From Brachypterus glaber (lineage: Eukaryota; Arthropoda; Insecta; Coleoptera; Kateretidae), in contig OY294051.1 of NCBI GenBank assembly GCA_958510825.1, forward strand, positions 3,596,001 to 3,660,000: a stretch of DNA of 64,000 nt, read 5' to 3'. Made by a program: the position numbers and the translations under genes. Positions 28,601-43,800 of the stretch are shown here, piece after piece; positions within the stretch are counted from its first letter, which is position 1, and each line of letters starts with the position of its first letter. The notes below the pieces were generated by a model, which ran no database searches, was not told the DNA's origin, and saw only the letters and a program-made list of their open reading frames with translations.

Positions 28601-31600
28601 TTTCTCACTTCTTAATCAAATAAAATTTGAAAAAACACCTAAAATTTTTAAAATTTGGTGTATCTCAAGGTTCTGTGCTTTCCTGAATTTTTATGATTGC
28701 TTATACAACAAGAGTTGTTTTTTATTTACTACAATATTTGTAATAACTATTTTTCGGAAATCGGAAAGAACTTCTTTCCAATACCTGTGAAATTTCATTA
28801 ATATATTGAATGTATTCATGGAGACAACGAATTTTAAGCATCAATATAATAAAAGCAATCATCGGCTAAAAACACCGGCCCACAAGAAAAAAATGTTGTG
28901 CTTGGGTTGAGACCCACCTATTCTTATGAATTTTGGGATGCTGAACATATTAAAAGGCACTTTATGGGCTCATTTTTTTTGCTGTGACTGAAATTGCAGA
29001 CTAATTATGAGATTTTCACAATTTTTAGACAGTTTTTTCAGTGTAGCAAAAAATTGAGCCCATAAGTTGCCTTTTTTATGGCAGATTCGTCCCTAAATCC
29101 CAAAATACATAAGAATAGGTCGGTCTCAGCCCCAGCGCAGACCACTTTTTTTTTGTGGGCCTGTGAAATTAATGAAATATTTTTTTTGGTGGGATTTTTT
29201 TTTGTAAACTGATAAAATTGGTCCTATTTACCTTGATTTGTTACAGCCGCGATATATTTCATGATGATTTTTGAGGCTTCAGTTTTCCCGGATCCTGATT
29301 CCCCACTTATAACAATACATGTGTCCCTTCCCTGTTGTTTCATCACTTTGTGCGAAGCGTCGGCTATGGCGAAGATGTGGGGTGGGTTTTCGAATAATTC
29401 TCTGCCTGAAAAATTAAAAAAAATCAAAAAATATACCAAATATTCGTCAAAAACAAAAAATTTCTTCGAAAATATTTTTTAAAGAGAAAAAATACTGCTG
29501 CCAACAAAATAATCATATGGGCCCAGATTTATTAAAATCAAAAATGAGAAAAATTAAAAAAAGTTAAAAAAAAGTTTTTTTTTCTTAAAACGAAAAATAA
29601 ATTGAATTTTTTGTTTTTTTTTTTTAATTGTTTTTACCCCATTTTGTCCCCTTGCTCCAACCCGATGTTTACCAAAAACAATCCCAGCCTGGAACTTTAG
29701 ATAATCAACCTATGGTCCAAATTTGAAGACTTTAGCTCAAAGCTTTCTTGAGTATCAAGTTCACAAATTTTTCGGTCAGACATACAGAATATTTTTGACG
29801 GAAATCATATTTTTTTGATATAAAACCTCAAGAAACGTTATAAAAAAAAAAACAATAAAATAATTTCAAGACTTTCCTCGGGAAAGTTATTATTTGGAAC
29901 GCCTTATAAGTATAGTAGATTTTCTGAAATATTTTTAAAAATTGTAAGATTACTAAATTTTCCAAATTACATATCAGACTATTTTAACCTTAATTGCTTA
30001 TCAGTTTTAAGGAGAATTACATCTAATAAGATAACGTTACTTATTTCCAAGATTGTTCGTATACCAAAAAAATTCAACATCTAAAGTGTTTTTTAAATCT
30101 GGATGCCAAGATACATACATATGTATTTTACCTAATTTATTACTTACATATTTTTTAAATATAAATTTGAGGCATTTTCTGTATTATAAAAATAAAGCAT
30201 ATTTAAAAAAAAAAATAATAACACTCTTATTATTAGAGAGGTTTGATTCAACCCTACGAAGCCGAATTCAGGGAGGAGGGAGATTCCCCGGGGCCCAGGC
30301 CTAAAAACGTGTTATGAAACGAGTGCTTTATACAATTTTTTCTATTTTGCTCTAAAATCTAAAAAACTTACATTTAAATTGATTACTGATTTAGGGATTT
30401 TTGTTTTGGGTTGGCATTACAGTTTACACTATGTTTAAAATTCTAAGAACAAATGATATTTTGGTATATTTTACAGTCATCTCTTCTTTTTTCAGTGCAA
30501 TTAACCAGTCCACAATTTTAACACGGTAAAAAATAACCCAAACACAAAATTTTGTAAAAAATTAAACTTTAAATTGACATTGACATTTGCACGAAAAACG
30601 TCAAGATATAGGCTTTTGTATGTTGCCAACCCAACAGAAAAAAAAGTAGGGACTTCTTATGGGCCTATAAGAACACGCAAAATGCGTGTGATTATGAGCT
30701 TATAAAAGTCGCAAAATAGAAGAAGGTACATATTTGATCTTCTGAGTCAAAATTTTATTTAATCTATCTATTTAATAAATGTTTAGAAGCGTTTTTTGGT
30801 TAATAGTATTTACCTTTATACTGTTCAATGTGTTTTTGGTCATAGATGTTCATCTGTCTGTATGGGTTGACGGAAACGCATACTTCTCCAATGTATGTGT
30901 ATATTTTGCCATTTTGAAATCTGAAACGAAAAAATGTATTTTAGTAAGTTTTTTGAATATTTTAAATAATATACATCGTAAATAATATAAAGAAACAAGC
31001 CGTGAAGATATGTAATGCTACGCATTCCATCATATTATTCACAGTGAATGGTATAGTACATATAAAAAAAATACATATTTTTTTTTAAAAAGCTTATAAA
31101 ATTCTCTATTCAGCTATTTATTTTTTTATTTTTAAACTTTTTTTTCAAGTTTTTAATTTTTCAATTTTTTTTAATGCGACTTTTTAAGTTTTTTATTAAT
31201 TTTTATTTATATCAACTAAAATTAGTTTAAAAGTATAATTTACGTTTTTGCAACATAAAATAATTTATTTTTCAAAAATTGTTTGATGTTTTTGAATTTT
31301 GAGGGAAATACCCATTTTCAACCATATTTTAAACTAAAAAAAAATGTTTAAAAAAATTAATAAATATATGGTCGAATAGAGAATTTTATGAGCTTTAAAA
31401 TGATGTATTACACGACCCACTTTCTACTTTAAAAAAAATCCCCCTCGTGCCCCCATGCCCACATTTTAAGAACTGAAAATCTTAAATACATGCGAAAAGA
31501 TAGTTTGGGTTGTCTTATTTTAGTGTTTCAAATTTGATGTCGATATCTCAACTCATTCAAAAGTTAAGAAGGGGGTGACTTTTGGACCGCACGGTATAAG

Positions 31601-31835
31601 TCTTAAATACCCCTTTCTTCTGTAACATCATATTCTAAAAATTTTTAGCATCTAGATAAAAAGCTATGTAGTTCGTTCTTGTACTTATAATTAAACTTGA
31701 TTGTGAACACACAATAGACAAAATGCTGTTAACTATAAACAATAGGACTATTTTCTCATGAGTGTAATGAATAAACATTTATGAAACAGTGTCGAGAAAA
31801 AGACTTGGTTGAAGGTTAAAGTACTTTTAATACCC

Positions 31836-31889
<54 letters not shown>

Positions 31890-34800
31890 TATATTATATA
31901 TTCGTATGAACTAATACATTGAGAAAATAAAAAAAGAAGTACAGGAAAATATGATAAAAAAAAAATAATAATATTTAAAAAGTTGTCACAGTTTCAGGTT
32001 TGAGTTCTGTAGCCAGTCTAGAGCATCTTGTGTAAATTGATGGATATTTTGTAGTGGTCCATCGTAGGCTTTGATAGGACAATCCTCAGTTAGATGCTGG
32101 ACGCACTGTTCTGCAGCACCACAGTGGTTACATTGTGGAGATTCAGAGCGACCCCATATAAACATGGATTTATTGCATCGTCCTTGGTTTGTACGAATTC
32201 TATTGACCGAGCACCATTCTCTGCGGGGCAAACCAAACCCTGGTACTTGGTAATATGGATTGTCAACAAGATTTGAGTTTACCACTGGGTTATCATTCCA
32301 GCGCCTTAACCATTCTTCCTCTATTTTAAAGTCGTTTGCCAATTCCGCTGTAAGTCTTAAGGGAGGTTTACGAGATGACAATCGGGGTCTTTCCTCGATA
32401 AGTGGAGCTGAGTTTTCGTGAATTGGAAGGTCGGGGTTGATGGAAAATTTGTGGAGTTGGCTTCTTAGGGCAGCTGTTCGCCTAATGTCTGGAGAGGCTA
32501 TGTTACTTAACACCGGTAACCATTGGACAGGAGTTGGTTTGAGCATTTTATTATTATTAACCCTTTATTGCATGACTTAGAGAAGAGTTTTTTGATGATT
32601 TAGGGATTTAAGAATTACTTAATAATACTGCATTATAATTCAACTATTGAATAGTTAAGTTACAGTTTGGGAAAAAATAATCAAAAATTACATAATTAAG
32701 AAAATAATGAATAGTTATTTATGGTACTAGTGAGTAAAGTAAGATATTGCCCATGAGAAAATTAACCTGCGAGGTGTCAGCCAAGCAGGTTAATTTTCGA
32801 GAGGGCAATATCGGTTTACCCATGAGTGCCATACAAGGTTTTATCCAATAAATAGCTTAGGAATTCATATTTTTATTAAAAATTTTAATGACATTTACAA
32901 GAAAATAATTTGACAAGTGACAGTTGAGTGGGTAAAATAAATAATTATCCACTCAATAAAGTATAAGCCACGCGGGGGTTATAATTTAGTTTATCTATTT
33001 AAAATAAAGCTGGTAATTGTCTTATTATCTGTATGTATTGGATAAAAGATATTTTACTTCTAATTCACATATTGCGGGTTGGTTGCTTCTTGTATAACGG
33101 GCACAATTGTTGGAGACTTTTAATACGTTCATTAGGAACTGAACTACATCGTTAAGATCTCAATTTTTGAAACTTTTGGACTCTTTTGATGCAAAAAACC
33201 TTCGTTGCCAGAACTATAAGAATAATTTTAAAAACCTGACATAAAAACGCTATAAATAATTTTCTCATGAACAATAAACTTTTATGGAATAGCGTCGAGA
33301 AAAAGCTAGTCGAAGGTTAAGTACTTATAATCCTCATATTATTATTATTATCTTGACAGCGATGAATCTATCAAATAACTACTAGAAAAAAATATGTGAC
33401 AAAAGGATGTCCCAGACATACAGTCCACCAGTCTTTTTAATTGCTGCAATATATCATATACTTATTTATATTCATTATATTTTTGTAATATATCATAACA
33501 TGATGTCACTATGTCACTATGTTATCTGTTTCAATAAGACCGCCCTGTTAGCCATTTATTGAGTAGTATTCAACATGGCAAATTTAAATTTGAAAGGGTG
33601 GTTAACTTCTTGTTATGAAGACAAGCGCTTATTTTTAAAAATATTTACTTAAGCATAAACAATTTCTTTTTTTTCTCTCAATGTTATTTCTTCTACTGTA
33701 TCTCTGAATTGTAAGTGTATTCTACATTAATTACATCGTCACTTAGTGCTACTAAGAGTGCCAATGAAGTTTTCGCCGAAAAGTCGAATCGAAAAAATTT
33801 TTTGCGTCCGTCTGTCTGTCTGTCTGTCTGTCTATCTGTCTGTCTGTCTGTCTGTCTGGGTGTAAACTCTCTAACTCCATTTCTACATGAGATATCGACT
33901 TGCGGTTTTTTGCATATTGTTTCTTATCGTATTCCAAAGAGCTGATTAGATTTTGGGGGTAAACGATTATTATTTAGCGTTTTTTGTTTATAATTAAGGC
34001 AATTATTATCGTATTTGGTTAATTTACCACTTATATAAAAGATAATTTTAAATTGGTCAAAAAATGTTATATACAACGTTTTCCTAAAACGCATTGTTTT
34101 CGAGGTATTGACGTTTAAAGCAGTAAAAGGTTTTTTTAGCATATCTCACATATTTATAACCCGATTTCAAAAAATTATATTTTAAATAAAAGCTCTTTTT
34201 AAGCCCTATAAAAAATGTTATATACAGTTTTTTGCTAGAATAAAATGTTTTAAAGATACACAATTTAAAATCAAACAAAACACCTAGTTTAAAATTTGCA
34301 AACTAGATGACTCTAGTGTACAATAGTGCCGATGTTTTGACAGGGTGCTTGCAACGTTTCATCTAGTTTTAAATAAATCTATATTTAAAATAATTTACTG
34401 AAGAAAAAATAGAAAATTACGTGATATATGAATAATTTTTCCTCATTATATTATTATAACAACTGAATTTACAACTTAATTAATTAATCGACCTAATAAA
34501 AACTAATTATTACAAAGTATAAATTACTTTAATTAATTTATTATACAGTTAAAATACGCTGTAATAAAACTGTTACCTGATAGATAGATATGTAATAATT
34601 AATAAGATAACATATAGATATCTAGATTGAACAAAATAAATAATAATTTGTCGAGTGTCTCCCTTTTTATACTATTCACAGCGCCTGCGCTAGAATTGTA
34701 TTATAGGGTAGTTTTCGTTTTTCGCAAAAAAAATTTAATAAAAAATTGAAAAATTAAAAAAAAATTAAGTTTTTTTGAAAACTTTTTTTTTGAAGCGTTC

Positions 34801-37800
34801 TTCAAGCGTACTAAAATGTTCATATTTTATAACAGAACACACTAGATAGAAGTGATCTATTTTTTACAGTAAAAAATAAGTTCATTGTTGTACGCCTTAA
34901 AAAAAGTTAGTTAGCAAAACCACCACTGGCGGCAGCACTCTTTGACTTTACTATTATGTAAACAGGTGGTTGAGTCGACATTCTGTGCAAAAACCTTGTG
35001 TGAAATTGATTAAAAATGATTGAAGTAGAATATATGGTTTATACACCTACAAATCTTTCCGAAATTGCAAATGCTACATTAGACAAGTTACCATCGAAAT
35101 CGCAAAAAGTGTACGATTTAGCCTACGAAATAAATTTAAAATTAGCTAAGGAAGATTTAAGTTTATTTCGAAAGGGTTTTATTGGCCTATTTTAATAAAA
35201 AAACATACTTTATTACTGAATGAATTAAATTAAAAAAATAATATTTAAAAAAATATATATAGGATGCTTGAAGAAAAAAATAGTTTGCTTCACTCAGAGG
35301 AAAGGTGTTTTTTTTACTCGTCTGTAGTTCCCGGACTCCGCTTCGCGTCGTCCGTAAATTCTACAGACTAGTAAAAAAAAGCTTCACTTTTCCTCTTAGT
35401 AAAACAATATACTATTTTCCTATAAAATTATAAAATAATAAAAATTATAATAGTATATTAAAGTACTAGTTTCATAAGATACGTTTTTAGCGCACGAGTA
35501 CAAGTTTAGAAAACGAGCCGGCGAGTTTTCTAAAGTACTAGTGCGCTAAAAACGTGTTATGAAACGAGTGCTTTATACGATTTTTTCTATTTTGCTCTAA
35601 AATTTAAAAAAACTTACATTTAAATTGATGACTGATTTAGGGATTTTTGTTTTGGATTGGCATTACAGTTTACACCATGTTTAAAATTCTAAGAACAAAT
35701 GATATTTTGATATATTTTATAGTCATCCCTTCTCTTGTTTACTGCAATTAACCAAGCCACAATTTTAACATGGCAGAAATAACCTAAACACAAAATTTTG
35801 TAGAAAATTCAACTTTAAAGCGACATTGACATTTGCACGGAAAACGTCAAGCGATAGGCCAGGTCTGTTGCCAACCCAAAAGAACAAAAAGTACAGACCT
35901 CTTATGGGCCTATAAGAACACGCAAAATGCGTGTGATTACGAGCTTATAAGAGTCGCAAAATATAAAAAAAATATAAAAATTAAGTTAAATCAGCAAGTT
36001 TGAAATTTCTAGGCAATTAAAAAAAGATATATTTCTACTTTCTTTTTCTAATTAATAAATCATAAGTAATAATTTATTTGGCATTTCCTCCTTAACTTCT
36101 CGCATTAAGCACATCATTAGCAAATTGCTGTAGTAATTGTGTAAATTATAACCAGGGCCGTAACAGGCTTTTACTGCCTCGGAAATATTTGTAGAGAGAT
36201 TTAATTTCCTATAGAGTATCTGTGTAATGATAGAATCTTCTTTTTTCTACGACTGCTTTAGAATGTAAGCAAATACACACACTTTTCAAACACAGAATAA
36301 ATCCATTCTAGCTCTAGATACGGTATGAATATTCCGTATTAAGTGTTGAAATGAGCACATGTAGAGCCATCTCTTGTTTATAAAAGTAAAGAAAACTGTA
36401 ACAAAATTAGCAAAAATGTATATATTTTACCATGAAATATTGAATAATTTAATGCAATTTAAAGTTTTTAGTTAAAATTACATAAAGTTTATTAGTTTTT
36501 CTTAATATTTGACCGGTTTTTTATCAATTTAGTTCAAAAAATTAAAACTGCTCCATCTATTGTTAAATATTTAAACCTGATATCTGTCACAACAATCTGA
36601 CATAACCTTCAACTTTTGCATTATAATTTGTAAATATGTGCTAAAATTAAATAAAAATCTTTTTTAAGTACTGATTGGATAAAATTATTAAATAATATTA
36701 ATTGCTTTATTTAAAGATATGTGTTTTGTTGCATTTACAATGTCGAGTCACAAAAAACATTGTTTTTAACCTTGTCCGCAGTTTAAAGCCATACAGTGTT
36801 TCATATTTGCAGTCGAAGAAAAAGTATAGTCTACAACACGTATGGAATAGTCATTCCGCGCTCGCGGGACTGTCATACAAACTTTCCGCTCGCGCGGAAT
36901 ATTGTCTATTCCATACTATTTTGTTTTAACCTCGTACTATTCTACTTAATTAAGCATCCCCTGAGTCCAGGACTTGTGTGGACTAGTAGTAGAGGGAACC
37001 ACCAGCTTATACTGACTTTCGAACCAGTTTTTACAGGGAGTGTCCGCTTCACTTATGTCTTCGCCAAATTTCAATTATTAATTAACTGAAAAAGGCAAAT
37101 CGGCGCCAGTGAGAATTGAACTCCCATAAGTATTTTAACGATAGGAATTCTCTAAGGTTACACTGCAAAAAATACATGCACTAGTTCCTCTAACTCGTCA
37201 ACTTAATCCCTCTCCAATTTTGCTTGACATGTGCGCCAAAATTCTCTCGCAGAACCACTCCTGTAATCGGGGCCGTAGTAATGGGGGGATGGGGGGAGCC
37301 TAGCCCCACTTATCTTGAAATTCGCAAAGAGATTCAAATGCGTATTCACCAAAGACTTTTAAGATTTTCTGGAAATTATGGACATTTTGAAAAGACTGCC
37401 CAAAGATATTCCAAATTTTGTACACGGACTTCATACACCCCTCGTAAAGCATGTAATATTTACACAATCCTATGTTGTTATGTGAATTTACAACCGTTCT
37501 TTTAGTTTATTGTGATTAGAAACTATTTTTGAAATTTAATTAAAAAATTAAAGGCGTAGGTAATAAATGACGTTCCACATAATTTGTGACAAAAAATAAG
37601 ATATGTTTTGTAATTTATTAGTTTATAGAACTTATTTTTTTTAATACGGAACACGCATACAAATTTATTATATTACACTCAGTATTACGAGGTATTACAT
37701 ATAAATAGTTACATAATAGTAATGATAATAATAATATTATGTAGGTAGGTAATATAAAACATTTTAATCGATATCATTTACACGGTTTATCTAGAGAAAG

Positions 37801-40794
37801 TGCGCGATGCTTCATAAATATATCATACATTTTAAAATGTAACATAATATTCTGCACATATCCAAAATAAACTCGTATCTAAAAGTTTTTTGAGAGTGGG
37901 CATTTTTTGGATGGCAGTTGAACGCCTGAGAAATATCTGGGACTTTTCAAGTACAAGTTCACTAATAATTTGCACTAGTGCAATTATCATTTTTTTATGA
38001 AATAGTCCATCATAATATCTTTTTTGAATTATATTTTGTTTTGCCTTTAAAAACACATATTGTTTTAAATTAAATTAAATTGTTTGATATTTACATTTAA
38101 AAAAATCTATATAAAATTTATTTATTTATTTATTTATTTGTAATATACTACAAAGTCATGGAGAGCCCCAAATAAGCTTCACTGCTTGTGCTAGGGGCTC
38201 TCCATTAATTTTGACAAAAAAATGTCCAAAAAGTTCAGTTGACAGTACCTAAAATTTTGATTTTTTGAAGCTGGATGCTATTCGTTGCAGCTATCTTCAT
38301 CTTGCAAAGTTCCATATTTTTTAATATTCCTTATTCCTTTGTTTGATTAACGCAGTCGTCCATCCGAAGTGACTGATCGATTTCGTGCTTTTTAGCAATC
38401 TTCAGAGCCACATATCGGTAGTAGAACAACTACGAAAATCAAATCATTTTCATATAAATATATTGAGTTAAAAATTACTTTTCAATCGAAGGTTTTGATC
38501 TAAACTCCGCGCAGAATTTATCTCAGTTGATGCTCATTTGTTTCTTGTTTTATGGTTGGCAGAATTAGTTAATGTAAGGTTGACTGTCTTGTATTTCAAA
38601 TTCATTATCATTCAAAACATCATTTTAACATTAAAAAAATCCAAATACATTTTAAAAAGTAAGAGTAAAATGGTAAAAAAAACAAAAGTCCTTAAAAAGG
38701 CAAGTTAACAATATCTAGAAATGGGTTATTGAGTTTATAGACAGACAGACAGATAGACAGACCAACGGACACTTTTTTTACTGATTTCGACTTAAATATC
38801 GAGAAACGTGAAAAAACATCTACAAATATTTTGATTTTTCGGCGAAGATTTCAATAAATCGGAACTCTTAGTAGACTAAGTTCCGATTTAAAAAATCCAA
38901 TAAGGGGTTCTTTCGTATGAAAGTTTGTACAAGATCCGAAAGGTTATAGGCTTAAATCTCTAAAATAATATTCTTGAATATTTCAGTATCGGCTAAGGAG
39001 CTTAGTCAACCGTCAAAAGGTCATATATTATACATGCGTGACCTTTTTTATTAGAAAAGAGCACTAGGTACGCCTTAAACATAGTTGAACGCATTTTTAA
39101 GGTTAATTTTTCTAAATGTTTTAAATTATTTATGAATTATGGTATGCAAAATATATATTTTTTTTACCAGATGTTTCGCCAGAAACATCTTCAGAAAACT
39201 GGGTCTCGTTTAGAATGTTTCACATCTACTAGTCGTGAAGGTGCTTTGTGCTTAGTTTTTTTTTGAGTGATTTATATTGATGTTATGATACAGACCATGT
39301 ATATTATTAAAAAAAATAAACAAAATAATAATAATAATAATAGTCTTTATTGCCCAACAGAATAATCCAATAACAGGACAATTTCAAATGATGGATGGAT
39401 GGATGGAAAAAGTACCGTGGTCGGGTCTTTTATTTTTAATTATTTTTCTAAATTTGGTTATACCCTGTTGAAAATGACGGGTCTGGGCGGGTAATATTAT
39501 AGTTATGTAGCAAATTTATGATGCAGCTTTAAATATTCTTTTCCTACGATCCTATTTTTTGTAGAGCAGTGTTATTAGAATCTATTAGTTAGGGTTAGTG
39601 AAAGCGTATTCTTTAGTTGCAAATGCATATTTTATTTAAATATTACGTAAAAAATGCTTATCCGGCAATAGGGGATATCAATTAGGTAATATCCATATAC
39701 CGGGTATGCCAAAATATTTATTTTTAAAGCTTATTTAAGAAAAAACGAAAGGATAGCGATTCACATTCTATATGATACGAGTACAAGTTTAGAAAACGAG
39801 CCGCTTGCGGTGAGTATTTTATGAAACTAGTACTTTAATATACTATTTTCTATTTTGCCACTCTTATAGCTCATAATCACACGCATTCTGCGTGTTCTTA
39901 TAGGCCCATAAGAGGTCTGTACTCTTTGTTCTTTTGGGTTGGCAACAGACCTGGCCTATAGCTTGACGTTTTCCGTGCAAATGTCAATGTCGCTTTAAAG
40001 TTGAATTTTCTACAAAATTTTGTGTTTAGGTTATTTTTACCATGTTAAAATTGTGGCTTGGTTAATTGCAGTAAAAAAGAGTGAGATGACTTTAAAATAT
40101 ATCAAACTATCATTTGTTGTTAGAATTTTAAACATGGTGTAAACTGTAATGCCAATCCAAAACAAAAATCCCTAAATCAGTCATCAATTTAAATGTAATT
40201 AAATTGTATAATGCACTCGTTTCATAACACGTTTTTAGAGCACTTGTACTCGTGCGCTAAAAACGTATGTTATGAAACTAGTACTTTAATATACTATATT
40301 GTAATATGCCTAGGTGGTAGGATATACCATTTATTATCTTTTTTTTTATTTCGAGACCTTGAAATTTGCTAGAAATTTTATCAGTATTAAAACATATTCA
40401 TTGTCCGTACATACGACTATTTTCCGGTCTTTTAAAAACCAACTACTTTAACAAATAGTATTAAGTACTCTAATATCCCTAGGAAATTGGATACCATTAT
40501 AGGTATTTGACATTCCACAAAGGTGAATCATACTTAAAACGTTTTAGAAGAGAAATTATTTTTGCTTCCCTTATATTTTTCTACCCGCCGGAATCAGGGG
40601 TTATTACGTTTTTATTTGTTTGTATGCATGTTTGTTTGTTTGTTCCCTTCTAGAGACTAAACTATTGGGCCGATTTTAACGATCGAGGCGTCAAAAGATT
40701 CGTTTGATGACGCGAGTGATAGGCTACATAAAATTCCACGTTTCGAATATTGATAGTTATTTATCATCAGAAATTAAACAGAAAATCAAAAAAA

Positions 40795-40835
<41 letters not shown>

Positions 40836-43800
40836 TGTCCATAATAAGTTTAAAAATTACATTTGATTCGCCCACGTTTCGGCTTTTTTATATAAAACTC
40901 CAAGTTTCGATAATATTGATCGTTGTCATCCGGAATTTAATGGAGAATCAGAAAAATCTAAAGATTTTTATTGTGAATTTGGTATATCATAGGATCCGTA
41001 TTAAATTTACAAATGAATTTTGATTCACCAACGTTTCGACTTTTTATTTTCTTCAGACATGTATGGACGTTCTTTTTTAGCCGGGTTTTTTGGCACCTCA
41101 GCTTGTTCAATATTGAAAATTGATTATAAAAATGTCAGTGGTCACGCAAAAAAATTGGTCCGATGTCACAATTTTTTTCTGTTGTACTGTGTAACTAAAG
41201 CCTCAAAACGTACCGACATATTTTCGCGAGAGAGAGAGAGAGAGAAAGAGAGAGAGTTTTTATAGTAGTATTTTACGAAGGGCATATCTACAGGCTTGCA
41301 TCATAGTACATAAGAATGCGATGTCGTGATTGGCTTGGTGTGCCGCCATGTATCTTGTAAGCCAATCACTGCATCTCATTATTATGTGTTCTTATGCAAG
41401 CTTCTGGATAGGCCTTAAACTAACCAAGATTTCCATTAGGAGCTGTCCATATATTACGTAACGCGCCTAGGGGGAGGGGGGGTCAGAGAAATTTTTACAG
41501 TTTGTGATAGGGGGAGGGAGGGGGGTCTAGGTAAACGTTACGTAACGGAATTTAATAAATTTAATGTTTATTTCCTAAGCTTGGCAGATGTATTTTTATT
41601 TCAACATAAATTACTATTTAGTAGCCCATAATTCCCTTTTTCACACAAAAATTGACGAAACTATGCATATTTAAATAATATTGTAATCGGTAAAAAAACT
41701 GTTGACATTGATATTAAAAAAAAAATCTTACGGCCCTGTTTTTGCGTGATCTTGCCGATGAATCATCGGCGATGATACATTTTCGCACGGAATGTGTACT
41801 CACAGAACACCAATGTGTGTACTATTTTGTGTACCTGTGCATAAACAATATACGTGTTATATGTGACACTCAGTGTAAAAAGAGGTACCTAGTATTTTTT
41901 CCCTGTGTGATATTATGAATATTTTTTTAAAGTGAAAGATTTTTTCGTGTTAATTTTTTTTATGGTTATGTTATACTATATTTTAGGTTCATGTTTGTTT
42001 TGTCGAGAAAAACGAATCAATAGTGAGAATACAGTTAAATTTATTGCGAAACAAAATTTTTATATTGTTACCCGTTACACAGGGGGGGGGGTGTTGGTAA
42101 ATGTGATAGTTTGTTACACAGGGGGAGGGGGGGTCCATTTTTTTGAAAAATTGCGTTACGTAATATATGGACAGCCCCTTACTCTGCTGATAGAACGGGA
42201 AAGTAAATCCATATCTGGTCCAGATGAGTTCATGGTAAATCTGTTAAATTTATGCAATTTACTCGTTCGATTATTATGACTCACTAGTAAGCTGTCACGA
42301 TGTTGACTCATTTGTATTTTTTATTAAGAATGTGTGGTAAATGAGTTAAATAACTAAATTTGCGATTCATTTTCGCATTTTTACAGTTCCTAATAGGTAC
42401 TACCTATACTAGTTCCTAGTATCTGCAGTGTTATTGAAAGAATTTGTTGGTATCTAGGAAACTTTAAAACAATAAAATTGTCTGCCATAATATTTACCCT
42501 TGCAAATTCCAGCTGATAACTTGGATCAGTAGTCCGCCCCCCTCAGCCCTCCAATTTAATTTTTTTTTCATTTATATTAACAATTTTGCTGAAAAAAAGT
42601 TTTAAAGTAAACTTTTTGTTTTTGTATGGCTTCAACCAAAAGTCAATTTAATTTATCGAGGGAGACATATATTACGTAACGCGCCTAGGGGGGGTCAGAA
42701 AAATTGTTACAGTTTGTGACAGGGGGTCTAGGTAAACGTTACGTAACGGAATTTAATAAATTTAATGTTTATTTCTTAAGCTTGGCAGATGTATTTATAT
42801 TTCAACATAAATTACTATTTAGTGGCCCATAATTCCCTTTTTCAGACAAAAATTGACGAAACTATGCATATTTAAATAATATTGTAATCAGTCCAATCCA
42901 AACTCTTGACATTGATATTAAAAAAAAATCTTACGGCCCTGTTCTTGCGTGATCTTGCCGATGAATCATCGGCGATGATACATTTTCGCGCGGAATGTGT
43001 ACTCACAGAACACCAATGTGTGTACTATTTTGTGTACCTGTGCATAAACAATATACGTGTTACATGTGACAGTGTAAAAAGAGGTACCTAGTATTTTTCC
43101 CTGTGTGATATTGATTATGAATATTTTACAAATACAAATTTTTATATTGTTTTGCGTTACACAGAGGTTGTTGGTAAATGTGACAGTTTGTTACACAGGG
43201 GGGGGGGTCAATATTTTTGAAAAATTGCGTTATGTATTATATGGACAGCCCCTAAAACTCACCCACAGCCAACCCATTTCATCTCTTACTAAGGGATGGA
43301 AAATTTTAATATTTAAAATTACTTTTTATTTTATAGTTAAAATTGACAAATGACAAGGTATTTTTAGTTGTGTTTAGAACTTAATACTTTTTACCTCACA
43401 TACCCCAAACCACTTAGAGCCACTGCAACCAACGTTTAAACTGAGATTATCCCGACTAAACTGAGTTTAAGTCAAAAACGCTGCGTTGTGTCAATTTAAT
43501 CCAAGTTTAAAGTTAAACAAACCATAGTTGGTGCAGATGGCCCTTAAACCAACCGAATAAACCCTACGTATACATTTTAGTAGGAAACCCCCACTTGTTG
43601 CATATCATTTAAAATAGTTTTTAAAACACTTTAACGTGGTTGTGTATTTTAGTTTAGCTACTGACGTCAAAGTAGGAAGCCTGATTAATAATACCTATTA
43701 TACCCTAGAAGAAATGATGAATTAATAAAATGCGACTCCACTCAATATTAGAATAAAATCCAATTTTTCACGTTTAAAACCTGAGATGGGAGTCTCGGTC

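Noticed and set aside
33715..33945. Cys/Ser-rich frame ([15 protein letters not shown])
   Set aside because: Translation of a CTGT microsatellite inside a repeat, not a protein.
37085..37160. Possible minus-strand tRNA-like sequence (GGGAGTTCAATTCTCACT)
   Set aside because: Only the B-box-like word is present; no matching stems or A-box could be found.
37224..37505. 93-codon open frame on the plus strand
   Set aside because: No recognisable domain, no splice or polyadenylation context, and repetitive G-rich sequence within; likely chance.
41932..42279. 115-codon open frame
   Set aside because: It runs from the interior across the right arm of a MITE and past its end, so it cannot be a conserved gene.
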